A DNA stretch of 64,000 bases, from positions 3,639,501-3,703,500 of the forward strand of contig NZ_CP130630.1 in assembly GCF_030551255.1 (NCBI RefSeq). The letters run 5' to 3'. Of this stretch, positions 17,683 through 25,801 are shown piece after piece. Position 1 is the stretch's first letter; every line of letters starts with the position of its first letter. The translations under genes were made by a program, and so were the position numbers. This stretch comes from Streptomyces sp. NL15-2K. GTDB lineage: Bacteria > Actinomycetota > Actinomycetes > Streptomycetales > Streptomycetaceae. Under the pieces are notes generated by a model. It saw only the letters and a program-made list of their open reading frames with translations, was not told the origin of the DNA and did not search any database.

Positions 17683-18618
17683 TCAGCGGCGACGGTCGGT
17701 CCGTGGGCGGAGAGCCTGCTTGAACTCGCGGCTGAGCGCCCAGGCGTCCGCCACCGGACCCACGTGGGCGAGCTTGTCGGGGTTGCTCACCGAGCGGATC
17801 ATCTGGATCCGTCCGTCGAGTACGTCGAGCGTGAAGGTGTTGAGCACCCTGTGGTCCCGGTCACGGAGGACCGCGCCCGGCTGGCCGTTCACCTCGCGTT
17901 GCTCGAACTCCACTCCGATCCGGACGACCGAGGGGAAGACCGAGGCGAGCAGCCGGGCCACCTTGTCGGCGCCGATGATGTCCCTGGCCAGCTGCGGGAC
18001 CTTGCCGCCGCCGTCCCCGACCAGCTGGACATCGGCGGCGAGCAACTCCCGCAGGCCCTCGACGTCGCCTTCCCGGAGCGCCTCGAAGAAGCGCGCCGCC
18101 AGTTCCTCCCGCTCCCGGCGGTCCGCCTCGAACCGAGGGCGCCCGGCGTCCATGTGGCGCCGCGCCCGCACCGCGAGCTGGCGGCACGCCGCCTCCGACC
18201 TGCCCACCGCCGACGCGACCTCGGGGAAGCCGAACCCGAACACCTCCCGCAGCACGAAGACCGCCCGCTCCAGCGGGCTGAGGCGCTCGAGCAGCAACAG
18301 GGCCGCCATCGACAACGAGTCGGCCAGCTCCGCCGAGCGCTCCGGGTCCTCGTAGGGGTCGGTGAGCAGCGGCTCGGGGAGCCACTGCCCGACGTACTCC
18401 TCCCGCCGGACGCGGGCCGACCGCAGGACGTCGATCGAGACCCGGGTGACCACGGCCGAGAGGAAGGCCTTGGTCGACGTGGGTCGTGTCGGGGAGGCCG
18501 CGTAGCGCAGCCAGGTCTCCTGGACCGCGTCCTCCGCCTCGCTCACGCTGCCGAGGATCCGGTAGGCGATGGAGAACAGCAGCGGTCGTAGCTCCTCGAA
18601 GTCCTCGGTGCGGGTCAC
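17683..18618 (-). CDS. ECF sigma factor, ECF41 (SigJ-like) with SnoaL-like C-terminus
   Basis: A 311-residue sigma factor. Seen: sigma region 2 with RPLLFSIAYRILGSVSEAEDAVQETWLRY, region 4 with LSPLERAVFVLREVFGFGFPEVA and the helix SEAACRQLAVRARRHM, then a SnoaL-like domain (about 195-300). Three signature motifs of group ECF41 are present: WLPEPL in the linker, DGGGK and NPDKL in the C-terminal domain. Family knowledge: the C-terminal domain acts as a built-in anti-sigma/co-activator, so no separate anti-sigma is expected. The gene starts at GTG 18618, overlapping the epimerase stop by 4 bases (GTGA), so the two are translationally coupled. An ECF41-type promoter before the epimerase suggests autoregulation. 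The inducing signal is unknown. Confidence 0.9.
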   Translation of the reverse strand: MTRTEDFEELRPLLFSIAYRILGSVSEAEDAVQETWLRYAASPTRPTSTKAFLSAVVTRVSIDVLRSARVRREEYVGQWLPEPLLTDPYEDPERSAELADSLSMAALLLLERLSPLERAVFVLREVFGFGFPEVASAVGRSEAACRQLAVRARRHMDAGRPRFEADRREREELAARFFEALREGDVEGLRELLAADVQLVGDGGGKVPQLARDIIGADKVARLLASVFPSVVRIGVEFEQREVNGQPGAVLRDRDHRVLNTFTLDVLDGRIQMIRSVSNPDKLAHVGPVADAWALSREFKQALRPRTDRRR

Positions 18619-19529
18619 GCGAGCTCCTCCTTGAAGCCCTGGCGCCACGAGGGATGACGCAGCTCCCAGCCGAGCTCCCGCTTGGTCTTGGCGTTGGAGA
18701 AGCCACGGCCCTCGGTCATCAGGGTCACCGCGAACTCCCCGGCCAGCAGCCTGGCCAGCCATCTGGGAACCCGCATCGGCCGCTTCGCCCCCGCGCACGC
18801 GGCCAGATAGGGCAGCCACTCGCGGACCTGGGCGGGCTCGTCGTCGACGATGTTGAACACACCCCTCGCCTGCTGCTCCACGACCAGTACGGTCGCGCTC
18901 GCCGCGTCATCGAGGTGCACCCACGAGTTCCAGCCGGTGCCCTCCCCGACGAGCGGGAACTTCCGCTTGCGCACGAACTCGACCACGTCGTCACTGGCGC
19001 CCGGCCCGTAGAACCCGCCGTATCGCAGGACCGTGCCACCGGCCTTGGGCACCACGTCCTGGATGTGCAGGACCCCTGCCGAGAGCCTGCGCGCCATCGT
19101 CCCCCTGCCCGGGTCGATCGGGTCCTCCTCGGTCAGCAGCCCCGCGCCGGGCCCGTAGCTCTGCGCGAAGCTCTGCACGACGACGTGGGGCACGCCGGTC
19201 GCCTGGGCGGCGGCCAGCAGGTGGTCCGTGCCCTCGATGCGCAGCCGGTTGGTGGTGGCGAAGAACCGGTCGGGGTGCCGCATGTCGGGCTTGCCGGAGA
19301 TCGCGGTCATCTCATGCACGATCGCGTCCGGCCGGGCCGCGGCCACCGCCTCACCGACCGACACCGCGTCCAGCCCGTCCATCACGACAGCCTCCGCGCC
19401 CAGCTGTTTCAGCGAGCCCGCCTTGGCCGCGCTCCTCGTCGTAGCCGTCACCTGATGGCCCCGGGCCACGAGCTGCGGCACCAGCCGCCTCCCGATGGCC
19501 CCGGTCCCGCCTGCCACGAACACCCGCAC
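18615..19529 (-). CDS. NAD(P)-dependent epimerase/oxidoreductase
   Basis: A 304-residue Rossmann protein of the extended short-chain dehydrogenase type. Seen: N-terminal FVAGGTGAIGRRLVPQL nucleotide-binding motif at residues 4-20, HEMTAISG in the middle, and YGPGAGLL and YGGFYGPGA, with WVHLDDAASATVL in the substrate half. The classical YxxxK is not obvious. I chose GTG at 19529 because GAGG precedes it at normal spacing; upstream GTG codons in frame are crowded against that ribosome site. It is the first gene of a two-gene operon with the ECF41 sigma factor. Family knowledge: genes adjacent to ECF41 sigma factors (epimerases, oxidoreductases, CMD proteins) are their usual direct targets, fitting this arrangement. 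Confidence 0.85.
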   Translation of the reverse strand: MRVFVAGGTGAIGRRLVPQLVARGHQVTATTRSAAKAGSLKQLGAEAVVMDGLDAVSVGEAVAAARPDAIVHEMTAISGKPDMRHPDRFFATTNRLRIEGTDHLLAAAQATGVPHVVVQSFAQSYGPGAGLLTEEDPIDPGRGTMARRLSAGVLHIQDVVPKAGGTVLRYGGFYGPGASDDVVEFVRKRKFPLVGEGTGWNSWVHLDDAASATVLVVEQQARGVFNIVDDEPAQVREWLPYLAACAGAKRPMRVPRWLARLLAGEFAVTLMTEGRGFSNAKTKRELGWELRHPSWRQGFKEELA

Positions 19530-19571
19530 AACCCTCACCTCACTGATTCCGGAACTGCCTCTCATCACAGA

Positions 19572-19599
19572 GACGAGACAGACCCGGACTTCTGTGACA
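19572..19599 (-). promoter_or_regulatory. ECF41-type promoter
   Basis: On the minus strand TGTCACA (19593-19599) is followed after 17 bases by CGTC (19572-19575), 42 bases before the epimerase GTG. The ECF41 target consensus I recall is TGTCACA, about 16 bases, then CGTC. The match and position strongly suggest that the sigma factor of this operon drives its own promoter. Confidence 0.75.
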
Positions 19600-19639
19600 T
19601 GGGGACGGGGAAGAGAGGGGAAGAGAACAGTCGGGAGAA

Positions 19640-22600
19640 TCAAGCGGCCAACGCCGGCCACCGCTTGAGCACGGCCTCCTCCACGTACGGCAGCGCCCGC
19701 TGTCCCGCCAGCGCCAGCGCGATCGCCGCCGCCACCCCCGCCCAGGCGACCGGGCCCAGGGGCGTGCAGCCGACCATCTGGCTCGCGCCCGGTGTCTCCA
19801 CCAGGGCGACCAGCACGGCCGCCGAGCCCAGGGACGTGAGGCGGACCAGCGGGCTGTCGCGGCGGTCGGCCAGGGTCTGGGCCAGTTGGGTGCCCACCAC
19901 GGCGCACAGGGCCATGGTCGTCGAGCGGCGGGCCGTACCGGGGGTGAAGCGGCCGAACAGCCAGGCGGCGGTCGCGCCGAGGCACGTGGTCAGGGCGCGG
20001 TGCCGGATCTGGCGGATCAGGGGCGCGCCCAGGACGGACGTACCCAGAGGCTCGTCAAGGCCTGTGTCGGCAGGCCCTGTCTCGGCAGGCCCTGTGTCGG
20101 CTGTCTCCTCCTGCTGCTCCGGCGTCACCGCCACCGCCATCGCCGGGAACAGGTCCGTGAACAGGTTCACCAGCAGCATCTGGCGGGTGGACAGCGGCGC
20201 GGAGCCCGACAGCAGGGTGCCGACGATGCCGAAGCTCACCTCGCCGGCGTTGCCGCCGATCAGGATGGCGATGGCGTCGGCGACGCTGTGCCACAGGGCG
20301 CGGCCCTCGTGGACCGCCTCGATGAGCACCGACAGGTCGTCGCGGGTGACGACGAGGTCGGCGGCGTTGCGCGCGGCGGCCGAGCCGCGGGCGCTGATGC
20401 CGACGCCGATGTCGGCGGCGCGGATGGCGGCGGCGTCGTTGGCGCCGTCGCCGACCATGCCGACCACCCGGCCGGCGTCCCTGAGGGACTCCACGACCTG
20501 GAGCTTCTGCTCGGGCGCGACCCGGGCCACGACGTCGGCGTCCCGCAGCATCCGGGCGCGGGCCGACCGGTCGGCGGCGGCGAGTTCGTCGCCGGTGACC
20601 ACGCCGGCGTCCTGAGGCCAGCCCAGGTCGGCGGCGATGGCACGGGCGGTCTGCGGGTGGTCGCCGGTCAGCACGACCGGCCGTACGCCCGCCTCGCGCA
20701 GCCCGCGCACCAGCGCGGGGGACGTCTCGCGGGCCACGTCGGCCAGGGCCAGCAGTCCGGTGAACTCCAGATCGCGCAGCGGCTCTTCGAGTACGTCCGT
20801 CGCCTCGTCGTCCTCCTTCAGCGGGCGTCGGGCGACGGCCAGGACGCGGAGTCCGTCCCGGGCCAGCGACTGGGCGGCGTCGGAGATGTGGTCCGGGAGG
20901 TCGGCGCAGGCCGGCAGGACGGTCTCCGGGGCGCCCTTGACGACCAGGACCGGTGTGCCGTCCCCGGCCCGCCCGACGGCGGCGGCGTAGCCGCGGGCGG
21001 CCTCGAAGGGCAGGCCCTCGGTCTGGGTCCACTCCGGGTCGGGTCCGGCGGCGTCCAGGACGGCCTCGTCGGTGGCGTGGGCCGGGCGAGTGGAGTCGCC
21101 GTCGCCGTTCAGGCTGGGGCAGGCGCGGGCGGCGACCCGCAGCGGGCCGTCCGCGTCGGGCGCGTCGAGGGTGTGAACGGTGCCGTCGGCGTCGGCCACG
21201 CGCACCAGCCGCAGCCGGTTCTCGGTGAGGGTGCCGGTCTTGTCGAAGCAGATGGTGTCCATGCGGCCCAGCGCCTCCAGCGTGCGCGGGGTGCGCACGA
21301 GCAGGCCGCGGCTGCTGAGCCGGCGGGCGGCGGCCAGCTGCGCCACCGTGGCCACCAGCGGCAGCCCTTCGGGTACGGCGGCCACCGCGACCGCCACTCC
21401 ACCGCTCACCGCCTGCCGGATGGGCGTGCCGCGCAGCAGCGACAGGCCGGTCACCGCGGCGCCGCCCGCCATGGTCAACGGCAGTGCCTTGCGGGTGAGT
21501 TCCTGGAGCCGGGCCTGCACTCCGGCGGCCGACGGGACCCGGGCGGCGAGGGAGACGGCCCGGGCGGCCTCGGTGCGGTCGCCGGTGTCGACGACGACGG
21601 CCTGGGCGCGTCCGGCCACCACGGTCGTGCCCTCGAAGACCATGCAGTGCCGCTCGGCGACGGGGGCATGCGGAGTGGCGTCCATGGCCTTGTCCACGGG
21701 CAGGGACTCGCCGGTCAGCGCGGACTCGTCCACCTCCAGACCGTCCTCCCACAGCAGGCGGGCGTCGGCGGGCACGACGTCGTCGGCCTTGAGGTCGATG
21801 ACGTCGCCGGGGCTGAGCTTGGCGGCGTCGACGACATGGGCTTCCTCGGGGGAGTCGGCGACCCTCGCCTTCTGCTTCTGCTGGGCGAGCAGTCCGCTCA
21901 GCGCGCGCTCGGCGCGCATCCGCTGGATGCCGCCGACCAGGGCGTTGAGGTCGAGGGCGCCGAGGACCAGCAGGGCGTCCACGACGGAGCCGAGGATCGC
22001 CGACGCGGCCGAACCGACCGCCAGGACCGGGGTGAGCGGATCGTGCAGCTCGCCGCGTACGGCCCGGCCGAGTTGCAGGGACGATCGCACGGGGGCCAGC
22101 ACGGGGAGTCGTACGACGGCGTCGGCGACCGCGCGCACCCGGGCGGTCGCCTGCTCGACGGCGGTCGTCTCCGGGGGTGCCTGGTGCTCCAGCCGTTCGC
22201 GGACGTCGTCCGGGTCCAGCTCGTGCCAGGCCACCCGGGGCCGGGGGTGCGGGGCGCGGGCCGCCGCCACGCCGAGGGCGGCGCGCGCCCCGCTGAACAG
22301 GGCGAGCGCCGCGCTCGCGTCGACGGGCGCGTGCCGCAGACCGGGCAGGGGCGTGGGGCGGCCCCGGCGGGACTCGCCGACGGCCACGAGCAGCCCGGAC
22401 AGCGCGGCGCCGGACCGGGCCAGGGTCTGGGAGCGGTGGCCGACGGCACGGGCCGCCGGTACGGCGGTCAGCAGCCGCCATACGTCGGGCAGGCCGTGCG
22501 GCGCGAGGAGGTCGGCGCCCCACACCACCTGGCCGCCGCCGTCGGTGAGGGCGACGGCCACGTCACCGCGCAGGAGCCCGGAGGTCACCTCGGCGTCGTC

Positions 22601-24106
22601 GTACGGACGGGGACGGGCGACGGTGACGATGCCGCCGTCTTCGTCCCGCAGTTCGTCCACCACTCGGCTCAACGGCCGGTCGGCGGGGACGACTTGGTCG
22701 GCGAGGCCGGTGAAGTCGGCGAGTGCGGGATCGTCCACGACGACGACCCGCAGTCCGGCGCGCCGGGCCGCGTCGAGGACGGCCTCGACCCAGGGGTCGG
22801 CGCCCGCGCCGGGTGTCCTGAGCGCGCTGGGGTGGAGGACGACCGTGCCGGCCATCTCCAGCTGCCGCAGCCGGTCCGGGTCGCGCACCAGGACACCCGT
22901 CCGGGACAGGGCGCCGCTCAGTACGGCGTGGAAGGCGGCGGGACCGTAGCGCGCGGCCTTGGGCGAGCCGGCCAGGACCGCCTCCGCCGCTTCTCGGACG
23001 TCGTGCTTGACGAGCAGGGTCGCGGCGGCGCCCGCCACACTGCCGGCCGAGGCGTGCGCGGCGTACTCCTGGGCCGGGGATGTCCTCAGCGGCGGGCGTA
23101 CGGCGGGATCCGCGGGCACGCTGTCCCGGCCGGGCGCGCACAGCTGGTCGTGCACGGTCTCGAAGGTGGCCGTACGGACCATCGCCTCGGCGAGCTGGCA
23201 GGTGCGCAGGGCGCCATCGAGGAGGAGTGAGGTGGGGGTGTGTCCGGCGCCGTGGGCTGCGGCGTTGGCGAGGGCGAGGGCCATGTCCATGCGGGAGTTG
23301 CCGAGCCGGCCGCGCAGCCAGGCACGGAAGCGGGGGTTCTCGCGCAGCAGGGTCACGCCGGCGGTCACCAGGCGGGGTGAGGGCGGCAGGCGCAGCATGG
23401 ACCCGGTCAGGGCCGCCACGACGCCCGCAGCATCGGCGGCGAGCGTGGCGGCGGCGGCCCGCACGGAGGCCGGATCGCCGGGGTGGGCGAGCTCCTCCAC
23501 GCCGTCCTCGTCCGGCACCAGCCCGTGCCGCTCGGCGAGCGCGGCGGCCCGCTCGATCACCCGGTCGCTGACGGCTTCCTCGGTGGCCGCCACGACCAGC
23601 CGGGCCAGCCCTCGGTCCCAGTACGCGAACGCCACGTCGGGGTGCTCGGCGAGGGCCTCGGCGACGCGCCGGGCGAGGTGTTCGGTACGGCGGGACGGGG
23701 GGACCGCCTGCTCAAGGGCGGTGGATAGGGCGGTGGATTCGGAGGGTGGGGCCTGAGTGTCGGAGGGTGGGGCCTGCGCGTCGGTCGGCTCCATCGGCTC
23801 GGTCGGCTCCATCGGCTCGGTCGGCTCGCGGAGCGGGAGTGGTTCCCCCGCCGCGGCCTCCCGCAGGGCCAGGTGAGCTCTGGTGCCGGAGCGCCAGTCG
23901 TGAGGGCTGCCCGGGAGGGCCGTACGGGCCACTCGGGCCAGGCCCAGCGCGAAGTCCGCGGTCCGGACACCGGCCCTGGCCGTGCCCGCCGCCGCTCCGG
24001 CGGCCGCGCCCACCGCGGGTGCCGTGCCGCGTGCGAGCAGGCGCGGGCCGGTCAGGAGTACCCCGGCGGCCGCCGACGACGAAAGGGTGAGAAGTCCACG
24101 GCTCAT
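19640..24106 (-). CDS. Giant cation-transporting P-type ATPase (CtpH/CtpI-like)
   Basis: A 1488-residue membrane ATPase. Seen: the phosphorylation motif CFDKTGTLTENRL with Asp at about residue 955, the actuator motif ALTGESLPVDKAM near 797, the P-domain hinge VGMVGDGANDAAAIRAADIGV, and several hydrophobic segments toward the C-terminus. The first ~650 residues are an unusual extension containing Ala-rich stretches and a short Glu-Pro repeat (EPTEPMEPTEPMEPT). Length and architecture match the large mycobacterial CtpH/CtpI group, about 1500-1630 residues; the transported ion is not established. The start is ATG 24106 with GAGGGCG upstream. It lies 9 bases after a small gene on the same strand, so the two form an operon. 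Confidence 0.87.
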   Translation of the reverse strand: MSRGLLTLSSSAAAGVLLTGPRLLARGTAPAVGAAAGAAAGTARAGVRTADFALGLARVARTALPGSPHDWRSGTRAHLALREAAAGEPLPLREPTEPMEPTEPMEPTDAQAPPSDTQAPPSESTALSTALEQAVPPSRRTEHLARRVAEALAEHPDVAFAYWDRGLARLVVAATEEAVSDRVIERAAALAERHGLVPDEDGVEELAHPGDPASVRAAAATLAADAAGVVAALTGSMLRLPPSPRLVTAGVTLLRENPRFRAWLRGRLGNSRMDMALALANAAAHGAGHTPTSLLLDGALRTCQLAEAMVRTATFETVHDQLCAPGRDSVPADPAVRPPLRTSPAQEYAAHASAGSVAGAAATLLVKHDVREAAEAVLAGSPKAARYGPAAFHAVLSGALSRTGVLVRDPDRLRQLEMAGTVVLHPSALRTPGAGADPWVEAVLDAARRAGLRVVVVDDPALADFTGLADQVVPADRPLSRVVDELRDEDGGIVTVARPRPYDDAEVTSGLLRGDVAVALTDGGGQVVWGADLLAPHGLPDVWRLLTAVPAARAVGHRSQTLARSGAALSGLLVAVGESRRGRPTPLPGLRHAPVDASAALALFSGARAALGVAAARAPHPRPRVAWHELDPDDVRERLEHQAPPETTAVEQATARVRAVADAVVRLPVLAPVRSSLQLGRAVRGELHDPLTPVLAVGSAASAILGSVVDALLVLGALDLNALVGGIQRMRAERALSGLLAQQKQKARVADSPEEAHVVDAAKLSPGDVIDLKADDVVPADARLLWEDGLEVDESALTGESLPVDKAMDATPHAPVAERHCMVFEGTTVVAGRAQAVVVDTGDRTEAARAVSLAARVPSAAGVQARLQELTRKALPLTMAGGAAVTGLSLLRGTPIRQAVSGGVAVAVAAVPEGLPLVATVAQLAAARRLSSRGLLVRTPRTLEALGRMDTICFDKTGTLTENRLRLVRVADADGTVHTLDAPDADGPLRVAARACPSLNGDGDSTRPAHATDEAVLDAAGPDPEWTQTEGLPFEAARGYAAAVGRAGDGTPVLVVKGAPETVLPACADLPDHISDAAQSLARDGLRVLAVARRPLKEDDEATDVLEEPLRDLEFTGLLALADVARETSPALVRGLREAGVRPVVLTGDHPQTARAIAADLGWPQDAGVVTGDELAAADRSARARMLRDADVVARVAPEQKLQVVESLRDAGRVVGMVGDGANDAAAIRAADIGVGISARGSAAARNAADLVVTRDDLSVLIEAVHEGRALWHSVADAIAILIGGNAGEVSFGIVGTLLSGSAPLSTRQMLLVNLFTDLFPAMAVAVTPEQQEETADTGPAETGPADTGLDEPLGTSVLGAPLIRQIRHRALTTCLGATAAWLFGRFTPGTARRSTTMALCAVVGTQLAQTLADRRDSPLVRLTSLGSAAVLVALVETPGASQMVGCTPLGPVAWAGVAAAIALALAGQRALPYVEEAVLKRWPALAA

Positions 24107-24115
24107 TGATCGCCC

Positions 24116-24661
24116 TCAGCCGTTCGTATGGGTGTGGGTGGGCAGCTTGCCGGAGGGCGTGGGGGGCGGCGACGCCGTGTGCTGCGCCTGCTCCGCCTGC
24201 TCCACCTCTTGCGCCTCCCGTGCCTCCCGCGTCTCCCGCGTCTCCCGCGCGGACGACTTGCTGGGGGACGGGGCGTGCGGCGGGGCGTGCGCCGGCATCA
24301 CGCGCGGCGTGGGCGCCTCGCCGTGGGCGTCGTCCGATCCGCCGCTCCGCGTGGCGTCGCTGTTGGTCCCGGGGTTGTGTTCCTCCGCCTTGTCTCCCCG
24401 CGGCTGCGTGAGCCACGCCACCGCCGCCCCCGTGATCGCGACCGGCCACTCCACGACGCCCGCGACGCCGAGCACCCCGGCGCCCGTGTACACCGCGATC
24501 CGCCGCCCGCGCGGCGACACCGCTCCGATCCTGTCCAGCGTGCCCTCGGCCGCCCGCCCCACCAACCCGGCGCCCGGCACCTTGCTCAACACCGAGGTCG
24601 CCGCTCGCAGCGGCTGGGCGATCTTCTGTTCGGCCCTTTCCTCAACCCTCTGCTCAGCCAT
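24116..24661 (-). CDS. Hypothetical protein, partner of the P-type ATPase
   Basis: A 181-residue protein I cannot name. Seen: a charged N-terminus (MAEQRVEERAEQKIAQPLR), one or two moderately hydrophobic segments near residues 55-85 (IAVYTGAGVLGVAGVVEWPV and ITGAAVAWL), then a disordered Pro/Ser/Glu-rich tail with an arginine/glutamate-repeat run (ARETRETREAREAQEVEQAE) that could form a helix. It ends 9 bases before the ATPase start and begins at ATG 24661 after GAGAAGG, so it should be co-transcribed with the ATPase. A small membrane-associated accessory subunit is the likeliest role, but that is inference from position only. Confidence 0.7.
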   Translation of the reverse strand: MAEQRVEERAEQKIAQPLRAATSVLSKVPGAGLVGRAAEGTLDRIGAVSPRGRRIAVYTGAGVLGVAGVVEWPVAITGAAVAWLTQPRGDKAEEHNPGTNSDATRSGGSDDAHGEAPTPRVMPAHAPPHAPSPSKSSARETRETREAREAQEVEQAEQAQHTASPPPTPSGKLPTHTHTNG

Positions 24662-24770
24662 GGCCTTCTCGACTCTCCTCGGACGGACCTCACCTTTCGG
24701 ACCGCCCGAGTTCCCGCACTTCGCAGAGTCATCCCAGGTCCGGAGGAGTTCCCGGTTCCCGGCCAGTGCT

Positions 24771-25700
24771 TCAGCCCCGTTCCGCCTCCCGTTCCCGGGC
24801 GATCGCGTGCAGCCGCTCCAGCCGGGCCCGTGACTCCTCGTCCGCCGGTACGTACGTCACCATGCGCGGCCCGGTCTGCGGCCCGAGCCACAGGTCGGTG
24901 TGGTCGACGACGACCCGCCCGACGTACCGGTTGAGGAACTCCTTGCGCCGCACCCGGTGCGCACCGACCTCGTGCCGGTCCCAGGCCGCGCGGAAGTCCG
25001 GCGACTGCGCGCGCAGCCGTTTGAGCAGCATCTTCCAGGCGGGCTCGGCGAGGTGACCGGCCATCGTGGCGCGGAAACGGGCGGCCATCAGGCGCCGGGT
25101 CTCCTCCAGGTGCACGATCGAGGAACTCCACTCCTCGTGCGTGTAGCAAAGGATCATGCAGTTGCGGTCCTCGGGGGGCACCGCGTCCAGGTCGCACAGC
25201 AGCAGGCCGTACGTGCGGTTGTAGGCGAGGATGTCGTACCGGCTGTTCTGCACACAGGCCGGCACCGGTTCGAGCTGCTCCAGCACGGCCCGCAGCGCCG
25301 GCGTGATCGACGGGCAGTTGGTGGCCGGCGTCGGGTCCACGGCCCCGGCGAGCTGGAAGAGATGGGCGCGTTCGCTGGGGTCGAGCAGCAAGGTGCGGGC
25401 GAGCGCGTCCAGGACCTGGACGGAGACCTGGATGTCCCGGGCCTGCTCCAACCACGTGTACCAGGTGACGCCGACCGCCGAGAGGTGGGCGACCTCTTCG
25501 CGGCGCAGGCCCGGCGTACGGCGTCGTCGGCCGCGCGGCAGGCCGACCTGCTCGGGGGTGATGTGCTCGCGGCGGTGGCGCAGGAAGGCGGCGAGTTCGT
25601 GCCGCCGGATCGCCGCCACAGTCGTACCGCCGCTACCGTCGGCCGCCTGGGTCGTCTCCTGGGCCGTCTCCTGGGCCGTCTCCTGGGCCATGGTCGTCAT
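24771..25700 (-). CDS. XRE-family regulator with MmyB-like C-terminal domain
   Basis: A 309-residue regulator. Seen: an N-terminal helix-turn-helix (about residues 35-100, containing RRRRTPGLRREEVAHLSAVGVTWYTWLEQ) and a C-terminal MmyB-type PAS-like ligand domain (PACVQNSRYDILAYNRTYGLLL, FRAAWDRHEVGAHRVRRKEFLNRYVG). Family knowledge: MmyB-like regulators are abundant in Streptomyces, usually control a neighbouring oxidoreductase or exporter, and bind fatty-acid-like ligands. It is divergent from an MFS exporter with about 100 bases between, where inverted TACCAG/CTGGTA repeats lie. The extreme N-terminus carries a triple AQET repeat from a 12-bp DNA repeat, and a start at the second Met is possible. 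Confidence 0.9.
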   Translation of the reverse strand: MTTMAQETAQETAQETTQAADGSGGTTVAAIRRHELAAFLRHRREHITPEQVGLPRGRRRRTPGLRREEVAHLSAVGVTWYTWLEQARDIQVSVQVLDALARTLLLDPSERAHLFQLAGAVDPTPATNCPSITPALRAVLEQLEPVPACVQNSRYDILAYNRTYGLLLCDLDAVPPEDRNCMILCYTHEEWSSSIVHLEETRRLMAARFRATMAGHLAEPAWKMLLKRLRAQSPDFRAAWDRHEVGAHRVRRKEFLNRYVGRVVVDHTDLWLGPQTGPRMVTYVPADEESRARLERLHAIAREREAERG

Positions 25701-25732
25701 GCCTCCAGCCTGCCGCCGCCCGGAGCCTGATT

Positions 25733-25774
25733 CCAGGTGGTCCCGCTACCAGGATAAGAAGACTCTGGTACCAG
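25733..25774. promoter_or_regulatory. Candidate operator between MmyB-like regulator and MFS gene
   Basis: The gap between the divergent genes contains TACCAG (25747-25752), CTGGTA (25765-25770) as its inverted partner 12 bases away, and the perfect palindrome CTGGTACCAG (25765-25774). A CCAGGTGG half-site lies at 25733-25740. Such repeated half-sites suggest regulator binding. GATAAG between them may be part of a -10 element. Confidence 0.5.
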
Positions 25775-25801
25775 CCTGAGCGGCGCCGCAGCCTCGTAGT
25801 C

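Noticed and set aside
19886..23230. Long plus-strand frame over the P-type ATPase
   Set aside because: Antisense shadow; the minus strand carries DKTGT, TGES and GDGAND motifs.
25650..25688. Triple 12-bp repeat (GTCTCCTGGGCC) as a regulatory site
   Set aside because: It lies inside the regulator's N-terminus as AQET codons, so a coding low-complexity repeat is sufficient explanation.
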